Shown here: positions 53,536-62,889 of the stretch, one piece after another
Numbering within the stretch: position 1 is the stretch's first letter
Layout of the letters: each line of letters opens with the position of its first letter
Assembly: GCA_002479255.1 (NCBI GenBank)
Contig: DLMJ01000021.1
Location: 62,001 to 126,000, forward strand
Source of the DNA: Candidatus Binatus soli
Lineage (GTDB): Bacteria; Desulfobacterota; Binatia; Binatales; Binataceae
Length of the DNA stretch: 64,000 nucleotides
Direction: 5' to 3'
Program-made: the position numbers and the translations under genes
The notes under the pieces: model-generated
Database searches by the model: none
What the model was told of the DNA's origin: nothing
Seen by the model: the letters and a program-made list of their open reading frames with translations, nothing else

Positions 53536-55968
53536 TCATCGCGGGCGCCCAATCAGATTATTCATGAGAGTTGTTGATGATGAAGATGCGGCCGGCGTGC
53601 GGCTTTCCAGGTCGGGGCGCCTCGATGCGACTGCGCGTTCCTTCTCGCGGCGGATGAAGGCGGGATCGAAAGTCACGATCAAGACGGGCAGAATGGTCAT
53701 CGCACCAAGCATCGAAACGAACATCCAGACCGCCAGCAGCAGGCCCATCTCGGCGTCGAAGCGGATGCTCGACCAGTACCAGAACAGAACCGACGCGACC
53801 AGCGTCAGCGCGGTGAATGCGACGGCCTTTCCCGAGGTGATCAAAGCAGTATAGGTACTGCGCTTGAGATCGCAGCCCAGGGCGAGTTCTTCGATAATCC
53901 GGCTTACTATGTAGATGGAATAGTCAATCCCAAATCCGACGCCGACAGTGACTACCGGCAGAGTATTAATGTTGATACCGATGTTATGTGCGCCCATGTA
54001 GGCATTAATAGCAGCGTTGGCGAGCGCCAGGGGGAATAGCAAATAGAGTCCCGCCATGAACGAGCGATAGGTTATGAGTATTATTATGTAGATAGTGGCG
54101 AACGCGAGTACGTTCAGCAAAAGATCATTGTCGATGATTTCCTGATTGGCGGCGGCGAGCTCGCCGATTATTCCGGCGGCGAGCGAAAACGTCACGCCGG
54201 GCACGCGATGCTTGGGCTCGTCGAAGAATCGCTGGGTGCGCAACACGATTCGTTGGACGTTTTCGCCCTCGCGATCCTTGGAATACACCGTCATCTGGGT
54301 GGCGTCGCGCCGTGGCGTGATGATGTAGGCGGTCGACAGCGGAGACGCGCCGGCCAGCAATCCGCCGAGCAGCTGTCCGGTTTCGCGCGTGGTGGTCGGC
54401 AGCACGTTCCACTTGGGCTGGAATTCCCTGAGCGCGGAGCCGCCGTTCGACAGCAGATCGGCAACCGAGAATGTGCGCCCAACCGCCGGATCGCGCTCCA
54501 TGTAGCGCTCGTACTCGTCCATGACGTGGTACAGCTTGGGATCGTTGAGCGATTCGCGCCGGGCGAGCTCCGCTACAACGACGAACTGCTCAATCGCGCC
54601 AAACTCGCTCTGGATGGCGGCCATCGAGCGGTTATACGCCGAGTCGGGCCACAAAATGGGCGATTCAGACGACGGGTCGCCGACCCTGAGTCCGGACCAG
54701 AAGAACGCGCACATCGCGATCGCCGCGATCGTGGCGGCGAACGCGGCGATGCGGCCCGATCTTTCCAGCATCGGCCTTGCGATCGACTGCAGCATTCGTT
54801 TGAAGAAGCCATGCTCGCGGCGCTCGATCACGTCGATGCGCGGCGGGTCGAGGTAGTAGTACACGATCGGATTGAGTATCAGCTCGCTCACGATGATCGC
54901 GGCGATCCAGAAGCTCGCGGTGATCGCGAGTTTCTGCAGAAACAGAACCGGCACGAGCAGGATGATGAGCACGCCGAACGCATCGGCCAGAATTCCCGAC
55001 AGCGACGGAACGAACAGCTCGGAAAACGACGACAGGATGGCCCTTTCCTTGTCGCGCAGGCGGTAAAACTCTTCGTAGTACCGATCGTGCATCTGCACTG
55101 AATGGCTGACGGCGCGCGCGGTTATCAGGAACGGGATGACGAGCACCAGCGGATCGAGTCCGAAGCCGAGCAGCCGGATGAAGCCGAGGCCCCAGATGGC
55201 GCAAATCACGCCGGAGATCGTCGGGCGCAGCGCACCGCGCCAATCGCTGAAATAAAGATAGAGCAGGGTCCAGACGGCGAGCACCGTGGCGACAAAAATC
55301 CAGAGAAATTCCGGCGTGTAGTGATACACCCATCCGTACAGGATCGGCTGTCCGCCGTAGTAGATATGCACCGACGCGTCGCGCTCCGGGTCCACCACGA
55401 TACGCCGAATCTCGTCGAAGATGCGCGTGTAGTCGAGTCGCGTCTCGAGGAAGCTGCCCTCGATCACCGCCGCCTTGTCGTCGAGCGAGACGAAGCGGCC
55501 GAAAATCACGCCGGGATTTTTGTGGACGTTGCTCTCGAGTTCTTCCAGCTCGCCGGCGGTCTTGGGAACGTCGCCGTTGGGCAGCACGGGGGTATTGAGA
55601 ATCACGCCGCCGGCCAGCGGGCGGAAATAGCTGGAAGTCGCGATCGAGCGCACCGAGCCGTGCTGGATGCCGTAAACGAGATCGATGTCGCGCGTCATCC
55701 GGACTATTTTGCCGATGATCGCGGTGTTGTAGATCGTCCCCTCTTTCGCCTCGATCATGATCGTGACGTTGTTGACGCTGCCGAAGTACTGGTCGTACTT
55801 GTGCGCGACCTGGATGAACGGATGGTTCTGCGGAAGCAGTTCGCCGAAGCTCGTAACGAGTTGGGTTTGCGCCGCGAAGTAGCCGAAGAATACGGTGAGC
55901 GCGCCGACGACGCCCAACACGATGAAGCGCCGGCGCAGAATCCATTCACCAAAACGATACCAGGTCAT
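53536..55968 (-). CDS. MMPL/RND-family lipid or hydrophobe exporter
   Basis: 810 residues from the ATG at 55968; upstream extension lies in the preceding gene. Twelve helices in two halves of six, each with a periplasmic domain after the first helix (FGELLPQNHPFIQVAHKYDQ). MMPL marks: LVLVIPFLITARAVSHSVQM in helix 4 region and VTVGVGFGIDYSIYIVSRI in helix 10 region with the Gly-x-Asp-Tyr pair of the proton relay. Such pumps export lipids or hydrophobic metabolites. Only 19 bases separate it from the ABC ATPase gene. Confidence 0.9.
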   Translation of the reverse strand: MTWYRFGEWILRRRFIVLGVVGALTVFFGYFAAQTQLVTSFGELLPQNHPFIQVAHKYDQYFGSVNNVTIMIEAKEGTIYNTAIIGKIVRMTRDIDLVYGIQHGSVRSIATSSYFRPLAGGVILNTPVLPNGDVPKTAGELEELESNVHKNPGVIFGRFVSLDDKAAVIEGSFLETRLDYTRIFDEIRRIVVDPERDASVHIYYGGQPILYGWVYHYTPEFLWIFVATVLAVWTLLYLYFSDWRGALRPTISGVICAIWGLGFIRLLGFGLDPLVLVIPFLITARAVSHSVQMHDRYYEEFYRLRDKERAILSSFSELFVPSLSGILADAFGVLIILLVPVLFLQKLAITASFWIAAIIVSELILNPIVYYYLDPPRIDVIERREHGFFKRMLQSIARPMLERSGRIAAFAATIAAIAMCAFFWSGLRVGDPSSESPILWPDSAYNRSMAAIQSEFGAIEQFVVVAELARRESLNDPKLYHVMDEYERYMERDPAVGRTFSVADLLSNGGSALREFQPKWNVLPTTTRETGQLLGGLLAGASPLSTAYIITPRRDATQMTVYSKDREGENVQRIVLRTQRFFDEPKHRVPGVTFSLAAGIIGELAAANQEIIDNDLLLNVLAFATIYIIILITYRSFMAGLYLLFPLALANAAINAYMGAHNIGININTLPVVTVGVGFGIDYSIYIVSRIIEELALGCDLKRSTYTALITSGKAVAFTALTLVASVLFWYWSSIRFDAEMGLLLAVWMFVSMLGAMTILPVLIVTFDPAFIRREKERAVASRRPDLESRTPAASSSSTTLMNNLIGRPR

Positions 55969-56005
55969 TGCGTTGTCCGCAGTCCCCGTGCTCGCGCGTT
56001 TGCGC

Positions 56006-57142
56006 TCAACCCTGGCACAAGCGCCAGGTCTTGCCGCCGTCCTCGGTGTAAAGGATGGTGCCGTAGCCGACGATCCATCCGTGCTGCGCGTCGAAGAACC
56101 GCACCTGGCTGAGCGGGAACGGTATCGCGGGCACGGTCGGATCATGCGCCCATGCGCCGTTGGACTGAAGGCGCAGCACGGCGCCCGTCAGTCCGGTAGT
56201 GATTCCCTGGTCGCCGGCAAACAGATCGATCGAGAACAGCGGATCGCGCGCTGGAATCTGCACCGCTCCCGGCACCAGCGTGTCAGGCTCCGCGCCCGGC
56301 TGGTCCGACTGATGGGCAAACCGCCAGCTCTTGCCGCCGTCGTCGGTCTGCACCACCCATCCCTCGAGTCCGCACGCCGCGCCATGCTTTTGATCGCGGA
56401 ACGAGACGCTGAATAAAGTCGGCAGGATAAAATCGGCGAAGCGCGGATCGTCGCCGGGTCCGAGCGGACGTTTCCATTGCGCCACCAGCGGTTGCTGCTG
56501 CTCATCCCAGCTCTTGCCGCCATTTTCGGTCGCCCAGATTCGCCCCAACTCGCCGACCACCCATCCGTGATCGACGTCGAGGAAACTCGCACTGTACAGA
56601 ATCGGCTCCTCGTACGGCAGCGCGTAGTCGGCCAGCTCCTGCGGAAAAAGCCGCTGCAACTGGCGCTTGATGAAACTCTCGCCGCCGTTGGTCGTGCTCA
56701 TCACCAGCGCGCGGTCGCCGACAAAGAAGCCATGAAGCGCGTCGGGAAACGACAGGCCGAAAATGAACAGGTGGGTTCGCGAGTTGAGCCGCTCCCAGCT
56801 CTTGCCGCCGTCGCGCGTGCGCATCACGAGGCCGTCCTGCCCGCACAGGTAGCCGTTCTGATCGTCGGCCATCTGGATTCCGAAGATGCCCAGGCTGGTG
56901 CCGATGTCGATCCGCTTGAAATGACGGCCGCCGTCCTCGGTCAACAGCACCTTGCCCCGATCGCCGACGACAAATGCGCGCGTCGGGCTGGTCGGCCATA
57001 CATCGAAAAACTTGTCGGTCAGCGTGATATTGGGAAGCGGCAACGGCGGGAGTGCAACTTGCCGATGACACGCAGCGGTCGCGAGCGCGATTAGAGCAAA
57101 TAGGGTCTTGATTAAGCTGTATGCACGGAGGTTTCGCTCCAT
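56006..57142 (-). CDS. YCF48-like beta-propeller lipoprotein
   Basis: 378 residues. Lipoprotein signal with TAAC (Cys25). Six to seven BNR/YCF48 blades, each ending in Asp-Gly-Gly-(K/R) followed by SWx or similar: LTEDGGRHFKRI, RTRDGGKSWERL, STTNGGESF, TENGGKSWDE, TDDGGKSWRF, TEDGGKTWRL. In proteobacteria this type often precedes an MMPL pump gene in clusters for hydrophobic compound handling; here the gap to the MMPL gene is 37 bases. Likely a periplasmic partner or assembly factor of the pump. Confidence 0.88.
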   Translation of the reverse strand: MERNLRAYSLIKTLFALIALATAACHRQVALPPLPLPNITLTDKFFDVWPTSPTRAFVVGDRGKVLLTEDGGRHFKRIDIGTSLGIFGIQMADDQNGYLCGQDGLVMRTRDGGKSWERLNSRTHLFIFGLSFPDALHGFFVGDRALVMSTTNGGESFIKRQLQRLFPQELADYALPYEEPILYSASFLDVDHGWVVGELGRIWATENGGKSWDEQQQPLVAQWKRPLGPGDDPRFADFILPTLFSVSFRDQKHGAACGLEGWVVQTDDGGKSWRFAHQSDQPGAEPDTLVPGAVQIPARDPLFSIDLFAGDQGITTGLTGAVLRLQSNGAWAHDPTVPAIPFPLSQVRFFDAQHGWIVGYGTILYTEDGGKTWRLCQG

Positions 57143-57459
57143 TCGGCCGATCCCGCGGAAAAATTTGCTCTATACTCAAGCAAACCCGGGGTCTTGGCAA
57201 GTCGCATTTTGCGCGCGAAGAATCGGGCCACTGCGGTTCCGTACCGCGCCCACCAGACGCGCAACGGACTCCTCCCACCGCCGCTGGGAACACCGTGTGT
57301 TATCGCGAATGCAATCTCTGAAGCTTCTGGAGGGGGAGCCAGTGACGGACGCTACAAGTGCGATTGCGAAGCGAATGTGGCGTTCGAGAGCGCTCGCCAT
57401 CTTGCAGGTCACGGTGCCAAACGCTGCAACATGTTGCTTGCTGGGGCTTTTGAGCAGGA
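57143..57459. other. Intergenic region without an established gene
   Basis: Between the YCF48-like and rlmI genes. It holds the upstream region of the export operon. GGAGGGGGAGCC precedes a GTG at 57342, and one overlapping frame encodes YKCDCEANVAFESARHLAGH, which is vaguely zinc-finger-like, but both frames run into the opposite rlmI gene. No gene can be supported. Confidence 0.4.
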
Positions 57460-58656
57460 TTACAGATCCGCCAGCAACAGGCCCGTCAGGTACTCGCCCT
57501 CTGCGTGACCGAGCAGCACAGGATGGTCCGGGCCAGGGCCGAGATGCGCAATCAAGCGAAGATTGCGGCCGGCATTGGACGCGGAAAATCGCACGGCGCG
57601 GACGAAATCCTCGGCGCGGAAATGCGTCGAGCACGAAAACGTCATCAGACGTCCGCCCGGCGCCAGCGCCCTCATCGCGACCGAGTTGAGTTCGACGTAT
57701 AGCCGGCCCGCGCGCTCCGCATCGCCTCGGCTGCGCGCCAGCGGCGGCGGATCCAGCACGATCAGATCGAAGCGATCCGCCGTCTCGGCCATCAACTTGC
57801 CGGCTTCGCCGTGAACGAACTCGACGGCGGTGGCGGCATACCCGTTCAGTTCGAGATTTTGCCGCGCGATTTCGAGTGCCCGCGCGGACGTATCGACGGC
57901 GACGATCCGCGCGGCGCCGCCCGCAATCGCCGCGAGCGAGAATCCGCCCTGGTAGCAGAAAGCGTCGAGCACCCGCGCATCGGACGCGATCCCGCCGGCA
58001 ATCGCGCGGTTGTCGCGCTGATCCAAAAAATAGCCGGTCTTCTGCCCGTGCTCGAAATCTATCTTGATTTTAATTCCGTTCTCGGCCGCGATCGTCCCGG
58101 TCACGGGTTCGCCGGCTAAAATCGCGGCGTAGTCGTCGAGGCCTTCCTGCTTTCGCACCGCGCCGTGGCTTCGTTCGATGATCGAGCGCGGATGAAGCAG
58201 TTCGCCCAGCGCGGCAACAATCGTCGCGCGCATCCGGTCCGCGCCGGCGGTCAGGATTTGCACGACGAGGACATCGTCGAATCGATCGATGACCACGCCT
58301 GACAGCCCGTCGCCGGCACCGTTCACGAGGCGGTACGAATTCGTATCGTCGCGGATGAAACGGCGGCGGATTTCAAGCGCGCCGCCGAGCCGGCGCGCAA
58401 CCAGCTCTTCGATTGCGGGCGCCTCTCCCCACGCCAGCATCCGGATCGCGATCGTGGTCGCAGGGTTGCAGTAACCCATGCCGAGCAGCACGCCCGATGC
58501 GTCGTGCACTGTGACGGGAGCGCCGGCTTCGATCGAGCGCGGTTCAATCCGATCGATCGCTTGCGAGAAGATCCACGGATTTCCGCCGCGGACCGGTCCT
58601 TCCCTGCCGCGCTTGAGGACCGCGCGCGCAATTGGCGCGCTCACCGCGCCGGCCAT
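57460..58656 (-). CDS. rlmI: RlmI-like 23S rRNA (cytosine-5) methyltransferase
   Basis: 398 residues. N-terminal PUA domain (GNPWIFSQAIDRIE, VTVHDASGVLLGMGYCNP), middle domain with GLSGVVIDRF and FEHGQKTGYFLDQRDNR, then the SAM domain (VLDAFCYQGGFSLAA; VAVDTSARALEIA) and DLIVLDPPPLARS with the DPP motif. Cys in FSCSTHF is the catalytic loop. It makes m5C in 23S rRNA in the cytoplasm. Its start overlaps the moaC stop region by 16 bases. Confidence 0.9.
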   Translation of the reverse strand: MAGAVSAPIARAVLKRGREGPVRGGNPWIFSQAIDRIEPRSIEAGAPVTVHDASGVLLGMGYCNPATTIAIRMLAWGEAPAIEELVARRLGGALEIRRRFIRDDTNSYRLVNGAGDGLSGVVIDRFDDVLVVQILTAGADRMRATIVAALGELLHPRSIIERSHGAVRKQEGLDDYAAILAGEPVTGTIAAENGIKIKIDFEHGQKTGYFLDQRDNRAIAGGIASDARVLDAFCYQGGFSLAAIAGGAARIVAVDTSARALEIARQNLELNGYAATAVEFVHGEAGKLMAETADRFDLIVLDPPPLARSRGDAERAGRLYVELNSVAMRALAPGGRLMTFSCSTHFRAEDFVRAVRFSASNAGRNLRLIAHLGPGPDHPVLLGHAEGEYLTGLLLADL

Positions 58657-59180
58657 GGCTGTTCGCCGGCGCGGGCGAAGTCGCCGCTGCGGCCGCCGCG
58701 TTTAGCGACCAGCCGGATTGCGCCGATTTCCATCGCGCGATCGATAGCCTTGGCCATGTCATAAATCGTCAATGCCGCCGCACTCACTGCGACCATTGCT
58801 TCCATTTCGACACCGGTGCGCGCGTCGGTGACTGTGCGCGCCTGGATTTGCAGTGCAGAGTTGGAAGAATCGGGCGTGAAATCGATCTCGACGACTTCGA
58901 GCGGGATCTGATGGCAGAGCGGAATCATCTCATGCGTGCGTTTCGCCGCCATTATTCCCGCGATGCGCGCCGCCGCCAGCGCCTCGCCTTTTTTGAGTTT
59001 CCCCCCAACTATCGCTTGAAGGGTCGCCGGCGCCATCCGGACCTGGCCGCGCGCGATCGCCTCGCGCCGCGTTACCGGTTTTTGGCCGACATCGACCATC
59101 CGGATTCGCCCGCGGGCATCGAGATGCGTCAGGCGCGCGGAGACGGCGCGCGGCTTTTGGGATTGTTTCTTGCCCGCCAT
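58641..59180 (-). CDS. moaC: Cyclic pyranopterin monophosphate synthase MoaC
   Basis: 179 residues, normal length. LTHLDARGRIRMVDVG, AARIAGIMAAKRTHEMIPLCH, VVEIDFTPDS and ALTIYDMAKAIDRAMEIG are the family blocks; Asp and Lys of YDMAK are the catalytic pair, with Ala where many have Cys. Second step of molybdenum cofactor synthesis. Other moa genes are outside the window, but a Mop storage protein and a molybdate-type regulator lie at 11.7-14.2 kb. Overlaps rlmI, divergent from trxB. Confidence 0.93.
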   Translation of the reverse strand: MAGKKQSQKPRAVSARLTHLDARGRIRMVDVGQKPVTRREAIARGQVRMAPATLQAIVGGKLKKGEALAAARIAGIMAAKRTHEMIPLCHQIPLEVVEIDFTPDSSNSALQIQARTVTDARTGVEMEAMVAVSAAALTIYDMAKAIDRAMEIGAIRLVAKRGGRSGDFARAGEQPWPAR

Positions 59181-59205
59181 TGTAAGGAAGTGGTTAGAGC
59201 TTATG

Positions 59206-59233
59206 TTGACCGCGCGCGAATATACAATAAACT
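59206..59233 (+). promoter_or_regulatory. Candidate sigma-70-type promoter of trxB
   Basis: TTGACC (59206-59211) and TAAACT (59228-59233) are spaced by 16 bases in an AT-rich stretch between divergent moaC and trxB. The -10 match is only four of six, so this is tentative. Confidence 0.35.
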
Positions 59234-59285
59234 CTTGATTCCCAGTTCAACAAAACATCTCAAACCATTGCGCAGGGCAGGTTAT

Positions 59286-60233
59286 ATGGCTGACGAAATC
59301 AACAAGGTCGTAATCCTCGGTTCCGGTCCCGCCGGACTAACCGCGGCGCTCTATACCGCGCGCGCCAATCTCAGTCCGCGGCTGATCGAGGGGAATGAAC
59401 CCGGCGGCCAACTCACCATCACCACGGAGGTCGAGAACTATCCGGGCTTCGAGCATGGCATCCAGGGCCCCGAGATGATGGACGTGTTCCGGCGCCAGGC
59501 GACTCGCTTCGGCACGCGTTTCATGACCGGCGCAGTGACCGAGGCGCGCCTGGGCAAGCGGCCTTTTGAACTCATGGTGGACGGCAAAATGGTCAAGGCC
59601 GAGGCCGTGATCATTTCGACCGGCGCGTCGGCAAAGCTGCTCGGAATCGAATCGGAAAAACGCTTGATGGGTTACGGCGTGAGCGCATGCGCCACCTGCG
59701 ACGGCGCATTCTTCAAAGACAAGGAAGCCATCGTGGTTGGCGGCGGAGATACCGCGCTGGAGGAAGCGAACTTCCTGACCAGATTCGTCACCAAAGCCAC
59801 GATCGTGCATCGCCGCGACGCGCTGCGTGCATCGAAGATCGTGCAGGATCGCGCGCGCCGCAATCCGAAGATCGCGTTCATCTGGGATTCGGCAATCGAC
59901 GAGATTTTTGGCGACCCCAAAAACGGCGTGAGCGGCGTCAGGTTGAAAAATCTCAAGACCGGCGCGACCACCGACCACAAGACCGACGCCGTCTTCGTCG
60001 CGATCGGTCATCAGCCAAACACCGCGCTCTTCAAAGGCCAGCTCGCGATGGACGAGGTCGGCTATCTGAAAGTGAAAGCGGGATCGACTTACACCAACAT
60101 CGAGGGCGTGTTCGCCGCCGGCGACGTCGCCGACAGCGTGTATCGTCAGGCGGTCACAGCCGCGGGCACGGGATGCATGGCGGCGATCGACGCGGAGCGC
60201 TGGCTGGAAGCGCAAGAAGCCGGCCGGCGATGA
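59286..60233 (+). CDS. trxB: Thioredoxin reductase
   Basis: 315 residues from the ATG at 59286 (GCAGG upstream). FAD site VVILGSGPAGLTAALYTARA, redox Cys pair SACATCDGAFF, NADPH site VVGGGDTALEEANFL and HRRDALRAS, second FAD motif VFAAGDVAD. Reduces thioredoxin with NADPH in the cytoplasm. The upstream part of the long open frame is antisense to moaC. Confidence 0.95.
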   Translation: MADEINKVVILGSGPAGLTAALYTARANLSPRLIEGNEPGGQLTITTEVENYPGFEHGIQGPEMMDVFRRQATRFGTRFMTGAVTEARLGKRPFELMVDGKMVKAEAVIISTGASAKLLGIESEKRLMGYGVSACATCDGAFFKDKEAIVVGGGDTALEEANFLTRFVTKATIVHRRDALRASKIVQDRARRNPKIAFIWDSAIDEIFGDPKNGVSGVRLKNLKTGATTDHKTDAVFVAIGHQPNTALFKGQLAMDEVGYLKVKAGSTYTNIEGVFAAGDVADSVYRQAVTAAGTGCMAAIDAERWLEAQEAGRR

Positions 60234-60390
60234 CTTCGCGCATATGCCGAACTTCATCCTGCGCGGACTCAAGGTACGCGCGGCTCGCGCGCACCGGCGC
60301 GCTTGATTTCGACCCGGTCGTTTGATCCAGTGCAAGAGCGGGCTGCGCGCCAGTGATGCCTCCCTGTCATAGAGAGCTTGCGGTACCGCG

Positions 60391-60987
60391 ATGATCGGCA
60401 GCGAATTCCTGACGTGGCTGCATCTGTGCGCGATGGCGGCATACGTCGGCGCGCAGTTCGCGGTCATCTATATGCTGATCCCGGCCGCGGAGACCGCGCC
60501 CAACGAGGCGGCGCGGCGCGCGAGCCTGATCGCCGGGTTCAAGTTCTACAACCCGTTCACGATCGCGGTGCTGGGAGTTATTGTGATTAGCGGTGCGACG
60601 CGCCTGACGGACTTGAAAGCGTCGATGAAGTTCGACTACTTCGCGCGTATCGGTTCGGCGCTCGAGCTGAAGCTGGCGCTCGCCTTCGTTCTCATCTTGA
60701 TCCAGACCTACATCACGTTCGGACTGGCATTCAGAATCGGCCGGCAGGAAGAGGTGGCCGCACACGGCGACGGCGAGGCGTTTACCGTCGAACAGCTGAA
60801 CTCGATGCTGCGGCGAATTCGCGCGATGGCATGGTTCACGATCATGCTGGCGGCCGCGGTCATCTGGGTGTCACTCACGATGGTATCGCGAGCGGTGGGT
60901 GAGCCCGCCACCGCGTCCCCTACCGTAGCTTCTTCGGACGATTTCACGCCAGCGCGAGCAGCGAGCCCAGGATGTACACGACGGTGA
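60391..60987 (+). CDS. Four-helix inner-membrane protein (CopD/DUF2269-like)
   Basis: 198 residues with helices at about 7-30, 50-70, 90-112 and 146-166. Conserved-looking parts are FLTWLHLCAMAAYVGAQF with a helix-1 His and FDYFARIGSALELKLALAF. Resembles the CopD/DUF2269 group of small membrane proteins. The last 20 residues are polar and overlap the convergent 58-residue gene, so the natural end may be nearer residue 175. Function unknown. Confidence 0.65.
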   Translation: MIGSEFLTWLHLCAMAAYVGAQFAVIYMLIPAAETAPNEAARRASLIAGFKFYNPFTIAVLGVIVISGATRLTDLKASMKFDYFARIGSALELKLALAFVLILIQTYITFGLAFRIGRQEEVAAHGDGEAFTVEQLNSMLRRIRAMAWFTIMLAAAVIWVSLTMVSRAVGEPATASPTVASSDDFTPARAASPGCTRR

Positions 60988-61120
60988 TGATGCCGAAAAT
61001 CGCGCCCGGGATTTCATTCAGCATGTTGTACTGTGCGAGCCGAGTCACATCGCTGACGGCAGCCGTCTGGTCGATCGATGCGATTCCCGCGAGTCTTGCT
61101 TCGTTGGTCGTTGCGTTCAT
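60944..61120 (-). CDS. Small membrane protein of 58 residues
   Basis: ATG at 61120 with GGGAGGA at a spacing of eight, an excellent ribosome site. MNATTNEARLAGIASIDQTA, then a polar stretch, then one membrane helix (IPGAIFGIITVVYILGSLLALA) at the C-terminus: a tail-anchored layout. No family recognised. It ends inside the 3' part of the opposite membrane protein gene. The 312 bases upstream (61121-61432) are AT-rich, consistent with promoters for this gene and the next, and hold no other gene. Confidence 0.65.
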   Translation of the reverse strand: MNATTNEARLAGIASIDQTAAVSDVTRLAQYNMLNEIPGAIFGIITVVYILGSLLALA

Positions 61121-61432
61121 TTTCAGGTCCTCCCGTATTCAGTTACTGACTGGGATAACGCAACTCACGTGCCAGTCTAAAGCTCTCGATTTGACGACGC
61201 TTTTTCCAGCCAACCACTCACTCGAAGCAGTTCACGCTATAAAAAATGCTTCAAATTCAATATCTTAAGTGCGGTAGCAGAATGCGAGAGAGAATTCGCC
61301 AATTTTCGATATTCGCGGTAAATTTCCTTATTCGCGAATCAGCGCAATCGGCCAGCTGCACCTATCTCACTGCGGCTCGGCTCTCGCTTGGTCCCTCTTT
61401 GATCATCTCAATACATCTGCAAAAGTGGCGTG

Positions 61433-62203
61433 ATGGCGAGTGAAATGAATCAGGACGCGCCCCAGTCCAACGGCAAGGCGACCGGAGGGTTGAAGCCGCC
61501 CACCGCGTTGCTCGCAGCCGACGCTGCCGCGCCGGGCGCGCATCCGCATTTCATCCGCAGCCTGGCGCTGCGTTTCGCGGAGGCGGCGATCTTCCTGACA
61601 GCCGTCGTCGGCGCGATCGCGATGGGACTCGGAATCACCGCCTACTTTGCCGAGCATCACTATGTGCTCGCATACCTGGCGGCATATGCGGGCTTTTGCT
61701 TTGCCGATTTGATTGTGCGCGAAGACGCCGAGGACAGTCCCGCACACGAAGAACTCAGCCAGCGGATCGCCGTGCAGCTTCCAATCCTCGTGACGTTTGC
61801 GGCGGCGCCGTTCGAGCGCACTTATCTTTACGGCGGCTCAGCGCCCGCATTCGTCAGCGCGCTTGGACTGCTGATCGCACTGTGGGGGATGTGGCTGGCG
61901 CTTGGCGCGCGCGTTCAGCTCGGATTTTTTACTTCGGGCAGAACGGCCGAGCATCCGGTGCTCGTCAAGCGCGGCTTTTATCGTTACGTCAGGCATCCGA
62001 TCTACGCGGGTACATATTTGGTAACGTTCGGATGGCCGCTCATCTACGGAGCGCCGATCACCGCGATCCTGACGCTGATCGTCGGAGCGATTTTCTTGAG
62101 TCGACGAATGAAGTCCGAAGAGGCCGCGATGCGCGCGCTATTTGGCGAAGAGTACGACGCCTACATGCGCGAGACGGACGCGTTGGTTCCGTCGATCTGG
62201 TAA
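61433..62203 (+). CDS. Isoprenylcysteine carboxyl methyltransferase-like membrane protein
   Basis: About 256 residues. Five or six helices; the C-terminal block VKRGFYRYVRHPIYAGTYL and RRMKSEEAAMRALFGEEYDAY is the SAM-binding signature of the ICMT/PEMT-like family. These enzymes methylate lipid, isoprenoid or small thiol substrates in the membrane. A 45-residue soluble N-terminus rich in Ala/Pro precedes the first helix. Start 61433 or 61445; ribosome sites are weak. Confidence 0.8.
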   Translation: MASEMNQDAPQSNGKATGGLKPPTALLAADAAAPGAHPHFIRSLALRFAEAAIFLTAVVGAIAMGLGITAYFAEHHYVLAYLAAYAGFCFADLIVREDAEDSPAHEELSQRIAVQLPILVTFAAAPFERTYLYGGSAPAFVSALGLLIALWGMWLALGARVQLGFFTSGRTAEHPVLVKRGFYRYVRHPIYAGTYLVTFGWPLIYGAPITAILTLIVGAIFLSRRMKSEEAAMRALFGEEYDAYMRETDALVPSIW

Positions 62204-62247
62204 CGCCCATTCCGCCAGCGCCATCGAAAAGAACGAGAACGATCGCT

Positions 62248-62880
62248 TCAGCCACGGCGTGCTTCAAGCTGGCAGCGGGCGTGCGAGCAGAAGTCGTTTT
62301 CGTTGTCGTCGCCGAGGCTGACAAACTTCGCGCCGCAGGCCGTGCATTCGCGAATCGATTCGCCGGGCTTGAGCCGCGCCGCGAGCTCGGCGGTCTCGGC
62401 TGAGTCGTCGGTCTTCGAGCCTCGCGCGATACGTCGCGTCCGCGGCCTCTCCGGCAACGCTCCATCGGCGATCAGCCGGCCATTCGCACCCATCATGGCG
62501 AGTTCGTCGGCGCGATTATTGATCGGATCGGTGTCGTGTCCGCGAACCCATTCGAATCGCACGCGTCGCGCCGCCGTTTCGGCGTCGAGCAGTTCCCACA
62601 AATCGTGATTCTTGTTGCGCTTGTAATGAAGCATCATCGAATTGACGACGTACCTGCTGTCACTGCGGATAACAACGTGGGCGCCGCGTTCGGTCGCGCG
62701 CAAACCCTCGATCGCGCCCATCAATTCCATTCGGTTGTTGGTGGTTGAAGGATGGTGGCCGTTAAGTTCGGTCACAACGCCATCGGGATCTTGCACCACG
62801 ACGCCCCATCCGCCCGGCCCCGGGTTACCGATGCAGGAGCCGTCGGCGTAAACGAGATATTCGCGAGGCGCGGTTGCCAC
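62248..62880 (-). CDS. rnhA: Ribonuclease HI with C-terminal zinc-ribbon tail
   Basis: 210 residues. RNase H core at 1-135 with all acidic residues: VYADGSCIGNPGPGGWG (Asp), NNRMELMGAIEGL (Glu), VIRSDSRYVVNSM (Asp), and RGHDTDPINNRADELA (His, Asp). It degrades RNA in RNA:DNA hybrids. A basic linker and a tail with CTACGAKF ... CSHARC (Cys-x2-Cys and Cys-x4-Cys) forms a probable zinc ribbon not present in the common enzyme. Nine bases upstream of the glgA stop side; same strand. Confidence 0.92.
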   Translation of the reverse strand: MATAPREYLVYADGSCIGNPGPGGWGVVVQDPDGVVTELNGHHPSTTNNRMELMGAIEGLRATERGAHVVIRSDSRYVVNSMMLHYKRNKNHDLWELLDAETAARRVRFEWVRGHDTDPINNRADELAMMGANGRLIADGALPERPRTRRIARGSKTDDSAETAELAARLKPGESIRECTACGAKFVSLGDDNENDFCSHARCQLEARRG

Positions 62881-62889
62881 GGCCGGATT

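Noticed and set aside
57176..57634. Minus-strand frame reaching into rlmI from outside
   Set aside because: Runs in another frame of rlmI and has no homology-like features.
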